DNA of 64,000 bases from Peristeroidobacter soli (GTDB lineage: Bacteria > Pseudomonadota > Gammaproteobacteria > Steroidobacterales > Steroidobacteraceae). The notes under the pieces are model-generated. The model made no database searches, was not told the DNA's origin, and saw only the letters and a list, made by a program, of their open reading frames with translations. The translations under genes were made by a program, and so were the position numbers. Positions 8,783 to 17,707 of the stretch are shown piece after piece. Location: positions 124,001 to 188,000 of the forward strand of contig NZ_RYEV01000008.1 in NCBI RefSeq assembly GCF_004138485.1, written 5' to 3'. The first letter of the stretch is position 1, and each line of letters starts with the position of its first letter.

Positions 8783-9886
8783 ATGAAGTGTCGCTGGCTC
8801 GTGGCTGCTGCTTGCGCATCTGTATTGGTCGCGGCGTCGATCGACGCCGCGGAAAATTCCGCCGCCGGCGTGATCGAGCATTATGGACTGCAGGAGGCCG
8901 ATGCTCCGGTGAAGGAGCGCAAGGGCTGGCGTAAGCCGAAGCGCATTCTGGTCGGCGGCTTCGCGGCGCGGCTGGGTTCGGAGCTGCGGGCCGTCGCGCC
9001 GGATGTCGAGTTCATCGTCGTCGGCACGCCTGAAGCCAGGTCGAAGCTTGCGAGTATCGACGCGACCATCGGTGTGTGCGATCCGGAAACGCTCAGCGCG
9101 GGCAAGTCCATTCAATGGATTCAGCTGGTGACCGCGGGTGTCGAGAACTGCGTGTCCATTCCGGCCATCAAGGAACGAAACATTCTGGTCACCAACATGC
9201 AGCGTATTGCCGGTCCCGTGATCGCGGAACACGTGATGGCGATGGCCTTGGGTCTTGCGCGCGGACTCGATGTGTATATTCCCGCGCAAGCGCAGGGGAA
9301 ATGGATTCCGCGTCTTCCGCCCGGACGCGCGACCACCGTTGACGGCAAGACGATGCTGGTTGTCGGTCTCGGCGGCATCGGGACTGAAGTCGCGAAGCGG
9401 GCGCATGGGCTCGGCATGAAAGTCACCGCGACCCGAAATAGCGGTCGCACTGGCCCGGACTTTGTGAGCTATGTGGGCCTCGCGGATGAGTTGCCGAAGC
9501 TCGTATCCGAGGCCGACTTCGTCGTGAACACGGCGCCGCTGACGCCGCAGACTCAAGGCATCTTCAACGCCGCATTGTTTGGAAAGATGAAGCCGACGGC
9601 GTTCTTCATCAACATCGCGCGCGGTGGCAGTGTGGTCACGTCCGATCTGATCGATGCGCTCAACAACCAAACCATCGCCGGCGCCGGGCTCGATGTCACC
9701 GATCCCGAGCCGCTGCCGCCCGGGCATCCGTTGTGGAAAGCGCCGAACCTGATCATCACGCCGCACGTTTCCGCGGACTCCGATCTGAGCGGTCAGGCGC
9801 CGCTGCAGGTCGTGCGCGAGAACATCAGGCGATATGTGGCCGGCGACAAGATGCTGTCGGTGGTCGATGTAGCCCGCGGCTACTAG
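8783..9886 (+). CDS. D-2-hydroxyacid dehydrogenase family protein with signal peptide
   Basis: Predicted 367-residue NAD(P)-dependent oxidoreductase of the D-isomer-specific 2-hydroxyacid dehydrogenase family. The start has GGAGGA upstream. The Rossmann motif GLGGIGTEVAKRAHG and the catalytic trio Arg280 (IARGG), Glu309 (DPEPLP) and His328 (TPHVS) are intact. Residues 1-23 (MKCRWLVAAACASVLVAAS...) form a Sec-type signal peptide, which is odd because the cofactor is normally cytoplasmic. It follows the Tat-leader hydrolase by 33 bp, so both products may be extracytoplasmic. Substrate unknown. Confidence 0.85.
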   Translation: MKCRWLVAAACASVLVAASIDAAENSAAGVIEHYGLQEADAPVKERKGWRKPKRILVGGFAARLGSELRAVAPDVEFIVVGTPEARSKLASIDATIGVCDPETLSAGKSIQWIQLVTAGVENCVSIPAIKERNILVTNMQRIAGPVIAEHVMAMALGLARGLDVYIPAQAQGKWIPRLPPGRATTVDGKTMLVVGLGGIGTEVAKRAHGLGMKVTATRNSGRTGPDFVSYVGLADELPKLVSEADFVVNTAPLTPQTQGIFNAALFGKMKPTAFFINIARGGSVVTSDLIDALNNQTIAGAGLDVTDPEPLPPGHPLWKAPNLIITPHVSADSDLSGQAPLQVVRENIRRYVAGDKMLSVVDVARGY

Positions 9887-9892
9887 GGCCTG

Positions 9893-9919
9893 TGCCCGCT
9901 GCATCTGGGCATCCTGCCC
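9893..9919. repeat. Short dispersed palindrome (TGCCCGCTGCATCT-GGGCATCCTGCCC type)
   Basis: The reverse complement matches 21735-21761 at nearly every position. The core gggcatcctgccc is itself a short hairpin and recurs at 20766-20778; looser forms occur near 24531 and 61447. It probably belongs to a REP-like family of this genome. Confidence 0.5.
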
Positions 9920-9994
9920 TTCAGGGAACCGGGCGCGCGGTGCAAGCGTTTCGCCGACATTGCCCCGTTTGGCGGTCCTGCAATCCTTACTCCG

Positions 9995-12253
9995 ATGCTC
10001 GCGCCCGTTGTTCCATCGACCTTGCTTCAACCCGGCCGCAATTGCTGGCGCGTGGAGAACGCGGAGCGCGCGTCGTTCCTGGTCGACGGCGACAATTATT
10101 TCCGTGCATTCGTCGAGTCGGCGCGCAAGGCCAAGCGATCCATTCTGATTTCCGGCTGGGATTTCCATAGTCGCACGCGTCTGCTGTGCAAGGATGGCGC
10201 GCAGGATTGCGAGCTGGAGCTCGGCGATTTCCTGAACGAGCTGGCGCGGCGGAACCGGCATTTGCACATCCATATCCTGATCTGGGACTACCCGGTGATT
10301 TTCGGGCTGGATCGGGAGTGGGCGCCGTTCTACGGCCTGGGCTGGCAGCCGCACCGGCGCGTGCATTTCCGTTACGACAACACGCATCCCACCGGTGGCT
10401 CGCATCACCAGAAGATCGTGGTGATCGACGACACCATTGCCTTCAACGGCGGCATCGATCTGACCTGCCGGCGCTGGGACACCAACGATCATTCCCCCAG
10501 CAACGAGCATCGTCAGGTGAAAGGCACGGCCTATCCGCCGTTTCACGATTTGATGATGGCCGTCGAAGGCGCTGCCGCGCGGTCGCTGGGCGACCTGGTG
10601 CGCGAACGCTGGCGCAAGGCGACTGGCGAAACATTGCGACCGCCGGCGGAACAGCGTCGGGTGTTTCGTCGCCGGGCCGCCGCGGAGGAAATGAAAACGT
10701 CCCGCTGGCCGCAGTCGCTGCCGGTGCATCTCAAGGACGTCGAAGTTGGCATCTCGCGCACCGCTCCGGCAGTCAATGGCGATGATGGTGTCCGCGAGGT
10801 CGAAGCGCTGTATGTAGACATGATCGCGGCGGCCAAGCACTGCATCTACATCGAGAATCAATATTTCACCGCCGACAAAGTCGGCGATGCCTTGCTCGCG
10901 CGGCTCGATGAGCCCGATGGGCCCGAGGTCATCGTCGTGCTGCGCCAGCTGAGTCATGGCTGGCTGGAAGAGCTGACCATGCAGACGCTGCGCACGCGTC
11001 TGCTTCAGAAGCTGCGCGACGCCGACAAGCATCAGCATTTTCGTGTCTACTATCCGTTCATCAACGGTTTGAAGGAAGGCACCTGCATCGATGTGCATTC
11101 CAAGATGATCCTGATCGACGACGATCTGGTGCGGATCGGTTCGGCGAATCTGGCGAATCGTTCCATGGGGCTCGACACCGAATGCGATCTGACCATCGAG
11201 GCGCGCGGTCGCAAGGACATCCAGGATCAGATCCGCGGTCTGCGTTCGCTGTTGCTGGCGGAGCACCTGGGCTTCGAGGTGGAGCAGGTGAGCGAGGCGA
11301 TTGCCGAGGCCGGTAACTTGCGCGAGGCGATCGATCGGCTGCAGCGTGAAGACCGCACGCTGAAGCCGTTGAATGAATCGCCCCAGGTTTCGGACACGCT
11401 GCTGAACGTCATCAGCGTCGCCGATCCGGAGAAGCCGGTGGGGCTGGCGGATCTGGCGCAGATCTTCAGTCCGAGGTCCACCGATGTCGGCATCGCGGAT
11501 GCGAGCCCTGTGGTGAATGAGCGGTCCGAAGCGCTGGGCACACCGACAGGTCCGTCGTGGGGCAAGCTGGCCGGCATCGCGCTGGGCGTCTTCGCGCTGA
11601 CCGCGTTGTGGAAATTCACGCCGCTGTCTTCGTATCTCGAAGGCAATCACATCATGAGCTGGGCCCGCGAGGTGGGCCAGACGTGGTGGGTGCCGATTCT
11701 GACCGTGCTCGCGTTCACACCAGCGTCCTATGTGATGTTCCCGAGGCCGCTCATCACATTGTTTGCTGTCATCGCGTACGGTCCGGTCTGGGGCTTCATC
11801 ATCGCCATGACCGGTATTCAACTCGCCGCGTGGACCAGTTACGTTGCGGGCAAACGGCTCGATCCGGCAACGGTCCGGCGCATGGCTGGCGCGAAGCTGG
11901 ATAAGATTCTGCAGGTGTTGCGTCGTCGCGGCTTGCTCGCGATGACTGCGCTGAGACTGGTTCCGTTGGCGCCATTCGCTGTCGAAGGCGTCGTCGCCGG
12001 CGCCATGCGCATGCGGCTGTGGGAATTCTTGCTAGGGACTGCTATCGGTATCCTGCCGGGCACACTGACGTCGACGGTGTTCAGCGATCAGCTGTCGGCC
12101 TGGCTGGATGATCCTCGTCGTATCAACTATTGGGCGATCGCGCTGGTGCTGGTGCTGCTCGGTGGCGCCATGTGGCTGGTGCGGCGCTGGTTGATCTCGG
12201 CGGCCGCGACCTCGTCCCCGCGACATGGCGTCAGCGACGCGCGCACCATCTGA
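9995..12253 (+). CDS. Phospholipase D-like protein fused to a VTT/DedA membrane domain
   Basis: Predicted 752-residue fusion. The N-terminal half is a PLD superfamily enzyme with both HKD motifs: residues 137-146 (HHQKIVVIDD) and from His368 (HSKMILIDDDL), the latter followed by GSANLANRS. This domain normally transfers or hydrolyses phosphatidyl groups, as in cardiolipin synthases. The C-terminal part (about 515-750) has several hydrophobic helices and fits the VTT (SNARE-associated Golgi / DedA) domain, a family with proposed lipid scrambling or transport roles. No clear ribosome-binding site precedes the ATG. It overlaps the following gene by 29 bp. PLD-VTT proteins next to EEP nucleases recur in proteobacteria; a membrane phospholipid remodelling role is likely but unproven. 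Confidence 0.87.
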   Translation: MLAPVVPSTLLQPGRNCWRVENAERASFLVDGDNYFRAFVESARKAKRSILISGWDFHSRTRLLCKDGAQDCELELGDFLNELARRNRHLHIHILIWDYPVIFGLDREWAPFYGLGWQPHRRVHFRYDNTHPTGGSHHQKIVVIDDTIAFNGGIDLTCRRWDTNDHSPSNEHRQVKGTAYPPFHDLMMAVEGAAARSLGDLVRERWRKATGETLRPPAEQRRVFRRRAAAEEMKTSRWPQSLPVHLKDVEVGISRTAPAVNGDDGVREVEALYVDMIAAAKHCIYIENQYFTADKVGDALLARLDEPDGPEVIVVLRQLSHGWLEELTMQTLRTRLLQKLRDADKHQHFRVYYPFINGLKEGTCIDVHSKMILIDDDLVRIGSANLANRSMGLDTECDLTIEARGRKDIQDQIRGLRSLLLAEHLGFEVEQVSEAIAEAGNLREAIDRLQREDRTLKPLNESPQVSDTLLNVISVADPEKPVGLADLAQIFSPRSTDVGIADASPVVNERSEALGTPTGPSWGKLAGIALGVFALTALWKFTPLSSYLEGNHIMSWAREVGQTWWVPILTVLAFTPASYVMFPRPLITLFAVIAYGPVWGFIIAMTGIQLAAWTSYVAGKRLDPATVRRMAGAKLDKILQVLRRRGLLAMTALRLVPLAPFAVEGVVAGAMRMRLWEFLLGTAIGILPGTLTSTVFSDQLSAWLDDPRRINYWAIALVLVLLGGAMWLVRRWLISAAATSSPRHGVSDARTI

Positions 12254-13025
12254 GGCCGAAGTCCCGACCGAGCCGGTCGAGGCGCCAGCGCCTGGCGTCC
12301 GCCGGATCTCCATCGGTTCGTACAATGTTCACAGCTGTGTCGGGCTGGATCGAAAGCGCTCGCCCGCACGCATCGCCGACGTGCTCAAGGAGCTCAGCTG
12401 CGACATCTATGCGTTGCAGGAGGTCGACAACGAGCCCGGCGCAGAAGACGACTCGAAGCAGCTGGAATATCTGTCGGAAGCGATGAGCATGGCGGCCATC
12501 CCCGGCATGAGCATCGTGCGACATAGCGGCGAGTATGGCAACGCGCTGCTGACGAGATTTCCAGTCATCAGCGTGCATCGACACGACTTGAGCTATGGCA
12601 AATGGCTCGAGCCGCGAGGTGCGCTCGATGTCGAGCTGGATGTCGGCGGGCGCGCGCTTCGCGTGATCGCCACTCATCTTGGGCTGAGCCGATCGGAGCG
12701 CCGTTTCCAATGGCGCCACTTGCTGGCCGCGATTGCAAAGTCGCCCCCCGAGCATCCGACCATCGTGCTCGGCGACATGAACGAATGGTTTCCCGGCGCC
12801 GGCACGTTACGAGACGCGCACAAAATTTTGGGTGAAGCGCTGGCGCCGCCGGAATTCCCGTCCTTCTGGCCGTTGCTGGCGTTGACCAGAATCTGGGTGC
12901 GACCGGTGCAGGCGATTGTGGCGATCAAAGTGCACGCGACGCCGCTTGCCAGGCGCGCGTCGGATCATCTGCCGTTGCGAGCGGAGATCGACGTCGAGCG
13001 CTTCGCCATGCGCGCGCCGGCTTAA
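12225..13025 (+). CDS. Endonuclease/exonuclease/phosphatase (EEP) family protein
   Basis: Predicted 266-residue Mg-dependent EEP-fold hydrolase. Family motifs appear in order: SYNVHS, LQEVD, THLGL, GDMNEW and SDHLPL. These contribute the metal-binding Asn/Glu, the catalytic Asp-Asn and the final Asp-His. Members range from DNA-repair nucleases to inositol-phosphate and sphingomyelin phosphatases. The 29-bp overlap with the PLD-VTT gene implies translational coupling, so a phosphodiester or phospholipid substrate is more likely than DNA. No signal peptide is apparent; the first 25 residues are proline and alanine rich. Confidence 0.85.
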   Translation: MASATRAPSEAEVPTEPVEAPAPGVRRISIGSYNVHSCVGLDRKRSPARIADVLKELSCDIYALQEVDNEPGAEDDSKQLEYLSEAMSMAAIPGMSIVRHSGEYGNALLTRFPVISVHRHDLSYGKWLEPRGALDVELDVGGRALRVIATHLGLSRSERRFQWRHLLAAIAKSPPEHPTIVLGDMNEWFPGAGTLRDAHKILGEALAPPEFPSFWPLLALTRIWVRPVQAIVAIKVHATPLARRASDHLPLRAEIDVERFAMRAPA

Positions 13026-13753
13026 TGCGAGGCCAGGATTCGCGACTTGCTGGTTTCGTACTGTTCTTCTGTCAGCACGCCCAACTCGCGCAGCCGGTGG
13101 TGCTCGCGCATTTCGTCGCGCAGGAAAGTTTGAGGCGGCTGCGGTCGCGCCAGCTTCGCCGCGTTGATGCTCTTGATGAGCTCGATGAAGAATTTCTTCC
13201 CTTCGCGGGCACTGCCGATCGCGCCCGTCACACTCACCAATGTCACACCGCCGTGAACGCTGGTGAACTCGAGCGATTCGGTCGTACGCCGTAGAAACAT
13301 CAGCACGGAGCCCAGCGATGCGAGCAGCGCGGCCACCGCCGTCACTGGCGCGGGATTGACCCATGCGGCAGCGTTGTGTGGCCATAGCAGCCAGAGCGCA
13401 CAAGTGGCGAGCGCGGCCAGGCTGACGGCGAGCGCCGCCCAGAACCAGGCGACTTGACGCACGATCATCGGCTTCGCATTGGCGAAGCGCAGATCGAAAT
13501 CGTATTTGCGCGGCTCGCTGTCGGGCCGCGTCAGTTGCACGGACAGGAAATGTTCGTCGAGCAGGCCCAGTTGCGTGACGCAACCACGCAGCTTGCTGGT
13601 GAGCGTGTAGCTCATGCGCGTCGGGCGGTGCGGACGTTTCTTGGGCGTGACGAGTGCGTCGTCGTGACCCGTATCGAGGGAGATGTGCTCGGCACGTGCG
13701 CGGACAGGGCGTGCCTGAGGCTCCTGTGTCATCGTCTGGGCCACCGCGTTCAC
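13022..13753 (-). CDS. Two-helix membrane protein with SHOCT-like C-terminus
   Basis: Unrecognised 243-residue protein. A GTG start at 13753 follows GAGG at 6-nt spacing; an ATG seven codons in is the alternative. Two hydrophobic segments (about residues 103-123 and 133-154) suggest an integral membrane protein with a basic, proline-rich cytoplasmic N-terminus. The C-terminal 30 residues (LRELGVLTEEQYETSKSRIL) have the pattern of the short SHOCT oligomerisation motif. The 3' end overlaps the convergent EEP gene by 4 bp. Function unknown. Confidence 0.65.
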   Translation of the reverse strand: MNAVAQTMTQEPQARPVRARAEHISLDTGHDDALVTPKKRPHRPTRMSYTLTSKLRGCVTQLGLLDEHFLSVQLTRPDSEPRKYDFDLRFANAKPMIVRQVAWFWAALAVSLAALATCALWLLWPHNAAAWVNPAPVTAVAALLASLGSVLMFLRRTTESLEFTSVHGGVTLVSVTGAIGSAREGKKFFIELIKSINAAKLARPQPPQTFLRDEMREHHRLRELGVLTEEQYETSKSRILASH

Positions 13754-13897
13754 ATCTGACCTCGGAATCCGACCGTCGTTGTTCTACGAAGCAGATCGGA
13801 TGCTAGGACTGTGACGAAGTTGCTAACGAGAACACCGTCACACTCGCGGCGTGCCCGTGAGGAATTGCGGGACTCCCCGAAGCCGAGTGTTAAATGA

Positions 13898-14539
13898 TCA
13901 CTTGCTCGAGATGTCGATGAAGCGCAGGAATTCGTTGCGGGTGCGCGCATCCTCGCGGAAGTCGCCGAGCATCTTGCTGGTGATCATCGACACGCCGCGC
14001 TTGTGCACGCCCCGCGTGGTCATGCATTGATGGATCGCGTCGATCACGACGCCCACGCCGCGCGGCTTGAGCACATCGTTGATACAGCGGGCGATCTGCG
14101 CGGTGAGCTTTTCCTGGACTTGAAAGCGCCGTGCATAACCGTCGACCACACGGGCCAGCTTGCTGATGCCCACGACTTTGTTGGTGGGCAGATAGCCCAC
14201 GTGCGCGCGACCGATGATCGGCGCCATGTGATGCTCGCAGTGAGACTCGAACTCGATGTCCCTCAGCACGATCATCTCGTCGTAACCTTCCACTTCCTCG
14301 AAGGTGCGGCGCAGATAGTCGGCCGGGTCGGTGAGATAGCCGGAGAACCAGTCGCGATAGGCGTTGACGACGCGCTTGGGCGTGTCACGCAGGCCTTCCC
14401 GCAACGGATCTTCTCCCGCCCAGCGCAACAGTGTTTCGACGGCCTGACGCGCGTCCTGCTCGCTCACCGTGGGGGCTTGCACATGCGCCTCGGGGAGGGC
14501 GGCATTGGCAGTCTTTTTCGTGCTTTTTTTCTGAGTCAT
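13898..14539 (-). CDS. folE: GTP cyclohydrolase I
   Basis: Predicted 213-residue enzyme converting GTP to 7,8-dihydroneopterin triphosphate, the first step to tetrahydrofolate (and to queuosine precursors). Hallmarks: zinc-binding [23 protein letters not shown] and [11 protein letters not shown]. The chosen ATG at 14539 precedes a basic N-terminal tail; upstream GTG/TTG codons could extend it by up to 10 residues. It runs divergently from the START-like gene, sharing an 80-bp control region. Confidence 0.95.
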   Translation of the reverse strand: MTQKKSTKKTANAALPEAHVQAPTVSEQDARQAVETLLRWAGEDPLREGLRDTPKRVVNAYRDWFSGYLTDPADYLRRTFEEVEGYDEMIVLRDIEFESHCEHHMAPIIGRAHVGYLPTNKVVGISKLARVVDGYARRFQVQEKLTAQIARCINDVLKPRGVGVVIDAIHQCMTTRGVHKRGVSMITSKMLGDFREDARTRNEFLRFIDISSK

Positions 14540-14619
14540 GGGCGCTAGGTTACCATCCTTCACTCGCAAGGATTACCATGCGCGCCTGCAGCGGTGCCAT
14601 TGCGTAAAGGAAACAATGA

Positions 14620-15192
14620 ATGCGTGCATGCCTGATCGCGACGGCCGTCCTGGGCGCGATGTCGGTGGCCGGCGCGGCGCGCGCCGAGATCGTCAGCGCC
14701 GGGCCGAATGGCTTCAATTTGCGACATGTCGCTGAGACGCCGAACGTCGCACCGCCCGTGATCTGGGCCGCGCTCGCCGATATCGCCAAATGGTGGGATC
14801 CCGAACACACCTATTCGGGCGATGCCCGCAATCTGTCGCTCGAACCGAGTGTCCGGGGCTGCTTCTGCGAGAAGCTCAGTCTTTACGCAGGCATCGAGCA
14901 TGGCACGGTCGTGTACGCGCAGCCCGCCAAAACATTGCGGGTCAATGGCGCGCTCGGGCCGCTGCAGGAATTCGGTGTGAACGGCGTGATGACCTGGCAG
15001 ATCGAGGCGGCGGCCGGCGGCTCGCGCATCACGTTCACATACAATGTCGGTGGTTTCGCGGATCGGCCGCTGGCCGACTGGGCGCCCATCGTCGACGAAG
15101 TGCTCGGCGGGCAATTGCAGCGCCTGGCGCGCTACGTGACCAATGGCAACCCGGCGGCCCCTGCGCCCAGGCAGGAACCCTCCAAGCCATAG
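14620..15192 (+). CDS. Exported SRPBCC/START-like protein
   Basis: Predicted 190-residue protein with an N-terminal signal peptide (cleavage near GAARA, residue 22) followed by a polyketide cyclase/START-like fold. The IWAALADIAKWWDPEHTYSG segment and the ITFTYNVGGF strand fit the helix-grip family used for binding hydrophobic ligands. AAAGG precedes the ATG by 8 nt. The ligand is unknown. It lies directly upstream of the lipoprotein protease gene with a palindromic element between them. Confidence 0.75.
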   Translation: MRACLIATAVLGAMSVAGAARAEIVSAGPNGFNLRHVAETPNVAPPVIWAALADIAKWWDPEHTYSGDARNLSLEPSVRGCFCEKLSLYAGIEHGTVVYAQPAKTLRVNGALGPLQEFGVNGVMTWQIEAAAGGSRITFTYNVGGFADRPLADWAPIVDEVLGGQLQRLARYVTNGNPAAPAPRQEPSKP

Positions 15193-15203
15193 TGACTTTA
15201 AAG

Positions 15204-15226
15204 GGGACAGATTTAAAATCTGTCCC
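15204..15226. repeat. REP-like perfect palindrome GGGACAGATTT-A-AAATCTGTCCC
   Basis: Two 11-bp arms separated by one base, lying just before the ribosome-binding site (GGAGGAG) of the following lipoprotein gene. The same kind of GGGGACAGATTT palindrome is common in gammaproteobacterial intergenic regions and is often linked to RAYT (REP-associated) transposases. That link is from general knowledge; no RAYT gene is in this window. Confidence 0.6.
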
Positions 15227-15241
15227 TCCCGGAGGAGTTCC

Positions 15242-16048
15242 ATGCGCATACGTTCCCTGCTCATCGCCGCCGTCGCGGTCCTGGTCGCTGCCTGCCAATC
15301 CGTGCAGACCACGCAGCCCGGTGCCATCGGTGTCACCCGCAAGCAGATGATGGCGGTCTCGGCCCAGCAGGTGGACGAGGGCGCAAAGGTTGCTTACGAC
15401 CAGGAAGTGAACAAGGCGCGCCAGTCCGGCGCCTTGAACAAGGACAAGCAGGTCTACGATCGGGTGCAGAAGATTTCGCAGCGCTTGATCCCGCAGACCA
15501 AGGTGTTCCGTCCGGACGCGCCGGGCTGGGCCTGGGAAGTCAACGTGCAAACCTCCGAAGACGTGAACGCGTACTGCATGCCTGGCGGCAAGATCATGGT
15601 CTATACGGGTTTGATCGATGCGATCAAACCGACCGACGCCGAGCTGGCCGCGGTCATCGGCCACGAAATCTCACACGCGTTGCGTGAACATTCGCGCGAA
15701 CGTTTGTCGCGTGCGTACGCGGAGCAGATCGTGCTGGCCGGCGTGGCCGTGGCGACGGGGGCTGAAGCGACGACGATGCAAATCGCCAGTCAGGTGTCCG
15801 CTGTGACCTTCACGTTGCCGCACAGTCGCGAGCAGGAAGCCGAGGCCGATCGCATGGGCCTGGAGTTGATGGCTCGCGCGGGCTATGACCCGAACGCCGC
15901 CGTCACGCTCTGGCAGAAGATGTCCAAGGCGGGCGGGGGCGGCACGCCGGAATTCCTGAGCACCCACCCGTCCGGCGAGTCGCGCATTCGCGATCTGGAG
16001 AAGAACGTGCCGGTGGTGCTGCCGCTGTATCAGGCAGCCGCGAAATAA
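15242..16048 (+). CDS. M48 family metalloprotease lipoprotein
   Basis: Predicted 268-residue lipoprotein with lipobox VLVAAC (Cys19), placing it on a periplasmic membrane face. The zinc-protease motif HEISH is at residues 141-145, with the third ligand in the downstream EQEAEADRMG motif typical of M48. The family (LoiP, YggG, BepA-like) degrades or repairs misfolded envelope proteins. The ATG at 15242 has GGAGGAG 5 nt upstream, clearly favouring it over the longer open frame. The mRNA leader carries the REP-like palindrome. Confidence 0.9.
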   Translation: MRIRSLLIAAVAVLVAACQSVQTTQPGAIGVTRKQMMAVSAQQVDEGAKVAYDQEVNKARQSGALNKDKQVYDRVQKISQRLIPQTKVFRPDAPGWAWEVNVQTSEDVNAYCMPGGKIMVYTGLIDAIKPTDAELAAVIGHEISHALREHSRERLSRAYAEQIVLAGVAVATGAEATTMQIASQVSAVTFTLPHSREQEAEADRMGLELMARAGYDPNAAVTLWQKMSKAGGGGTPEFLSTHPSGESRIRDLEKNVPVVLPLYQAAAK

Positions 16049-16055
16049 CCCGCCG

Positions 16056-16385
16056 CTACTGGCTGGCGGCCATCCCGATCGCAATCACGGCGACGACGAT
16101 GGCCACCACCGCGGTGCCGCCGAGCCACAGCGACTGGCGGTGCAGCGACGTGATGGCCCGGGTCAGGTTCGCCAGCTGCTGAGCCATCTCATTGACCAGC
16201 TCCGCCTGACGCCGCTCGTTTTCTTCCAGGCGCAATATGCGCTCGACCAGCTCATCGACAGCGAGGTCTGGCGGGGCCGACGCCACTTCAGGCGGCGGCA
16301 GTTGCTTGGTGCGTTTCAAAAGCTCGCGCGACACATCGAGGATGGACGGCACGAGCTGCACGATCTGTAACCAGGGTACGGCCAT
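16056..16385 (-). CDS. Small coiled-coil membrane-anchored protein
   Basis: Unrecognised 109-residue protein. A charged central region (about residues 35-80, with regular Leu spacing and LEENERRQAELVNEMAQQ) predicts a coiled coil. It is followed by one C-terminal hydrophobic helix (about 86-106), suggesting a tail-anchored inner-membrane protein. The start MAVPWLQIV was chosen because the longer frame has no better signal. It converges on the M48 lipoprotein gene with 7 bp between stops. Confidence 0.6.
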   Translation of the reverse strand: MAVPWLQIVQLVPSILDVSRELLKRTKQLPPPEVASAPPDLAVDELVERILRLEENERRQAELVNEMAQQLANLTRAITSLHRQSLWLGGTAVVAIVVAVIAIGMAASQ

Positions 16386-16476
16386 GCATTTAGGGTAACA
16401 GAGACGACGAAGCCCCACCGCACCCTTCACTCACAGGCGCGGCGGGGCTCATCGCCGAATCGATCACGGCGCGGCT

Positions 16477-16731
16477 TCAGCTCTTGGTGCGAGCTTCGAA
16501 CTCGGTCTTGCTCAGGTAGCCATCGCCATTGGTGTCGGCGGCGGCAAAGCTGTCGGCCAGCGACTTGTCGGCTGCGGCTTCGGTCTTGCTGAGCTGCGCA
16601 TCGCCGTTCTTATCGAGGGAATCGAAGGTCGCCGCGGAATGTTTCATCGAGTGGTCCTTCTTGTCCTTGTCACCGGCGAAGGCGGTCATGGACAGCAGGG
16701 CCGCTGCCAGGAATGCAATCAACTTGGTCAT
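16477..16731 (-). CDS. Exported EF-hand calcium-binding protein
   Basis: 84-residue small protein with a signal peptide ending AFA (residue 19). Two EF-hand loops follow: DKNGDAQLSKTE and DTNGDGYLSKTE, both with Asp/Asn at calcium positions and a terminal Glu. GGAG lies 6 nt upstream of the ATG. It probably binds calcium in the periplasm. It sits divergent to the two-component operon, a placement that could mean shared control. Confidence 0.85.
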   Translation of the reverse strand: MTKLIAFLAAALLSMTAFAGDKDKKDHSMKHSAATFDSLDKNGDAQLSKTEAAADKSLADSFAAADTNGDGYLSKTEFEARTKS

Positions 16732-16951
16732 GATCCTCTCCTCGTTGCTTGACTGGTAGATCCAATGGAGCGTGTCTCGTCACTGCTCTCTTCCCGCGCG
16801 GGGACTGAACGCGGAGCCGTAAAACGGGGTTCCGGGGTTGCGTAAAACGCAGTATCGTCGGGCGATTTGCCCACCGGCTGTAGTCAGAACTTGACGAAAC
16901 TTCGCAACCGGCGCGGCTTCGATATGCCATGGTCGAGCGCGCCGGGCGCCT

Positions 16952-17692
16952 ATGGACCGAATCATGACCTTGCCTGCTTCAATACTGATCGTCGACGACG
17001 ACCGCGAGCTCGGCCAGATGCTGACCGAGTATCTGAGCGGCGAGGGCTTTCAGGTGTCCGTCGTGCGCGATGGCGCCGAGGCGCTGGCCCGCCTGACCGG
17101 CGAGTCGCCGCCGTTCGATCTGGTGATCCTGGATGTGATGTTGCCGTCGTTGAGCGGCTTCGAAGTGTTGCGTCGTCTGCGTCACAGCCTGTCCGTGCCG
17201 GTCATCATGTTGACGGCGCATGGTGCCGACGTGGATCGCATCGTCGGGTTGGAGTTGGGCGCCGACGACTATCTCTCGAAACCGTTCAATCCGCGTGAGC
17301 TGGTTGCCCGCGTGCGCGCGGTGCTGAGACGTTTCTCGCCACGTGATGCCGATACGCCGGCGCATCCGGTGAGCGTCGGCCCGCTGCGCCTCGATCCGGC
17401 GATGTTCGAAGCTACATTGTCGGGACAGTCGGTGCGGCTCACGGGCACGGAGCTGCGACTGCTCGAAGTATTGATGCGCGCAGTCGGTCAGGTGCAATCG
17501 CGCGAGTCGTTGACTGAACGCGTGCTGGGACGCCGGCTCACTCCTTATGATCGAAGCATCGATACGCATGTGAGCAACTTGCGCCGTAAGCTCGGCCTGG
17601 GCGAGAACGGCCTGCCGGAGATCCGTAGCATTCGTGGCGCCGGTTACGTGCTGATCGCCATCAACGACACGCGTGCGGAGTCGCGTGCTTGA
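16952..17692 (+). CDS. OmpR-family response regulator
   Basis: 246-residue two-component regulator. The receiver domain (about residues 8-125) has the acidic triplet VDDD, phosphoacceptor Asp61 in LDVMLP and the KP dipeptide in LSKPFNP. The winged-helix DNA-binding domain (about 148-240) shows the OmpR pattern, ending in YDRSIDTHVSNLRRKLG and RGAGYVL. A second ATG four codons in is possible. It precedes the kinase gene by 15 bp. The domain pattern is closest to CpxR/RstA-like regulators, but the stimulus is unknown. Confidence 0.93.
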   Translation: MDRIMTLPASILIVDDDRELGQMLTEYLSGEGFQVSVVRDGAEALARLTGESPPFDLVILDVMLPSLSGFEVLRRLRHSLSVPVIMLTAHGADVDRIVGLELGADDYLSKPFNPRELVARVRAVLRRFSPRDADTPAHPVSVGPLRLDPAMFEATLSGQSVRLTGTELRLLEVLMRAVGQVQSRESLTERVLGRRLTPYDRSIDTHVSNLRRKLGLGENGLPEIRSIRGAGYVLIAINDTRAESRA

Positions 17693-17707
17693 GCGTTTGA
17701 GAACCCT

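Noticed and set aside
8675-11821. 1048-codon open frame on the minus strand
   Set aside because: It is antisense to the hydroxyacid dehydrogenase and PLD-VTT genes, has GC-driven composition (Arg/His/Gln rich) and no recognisable domain.
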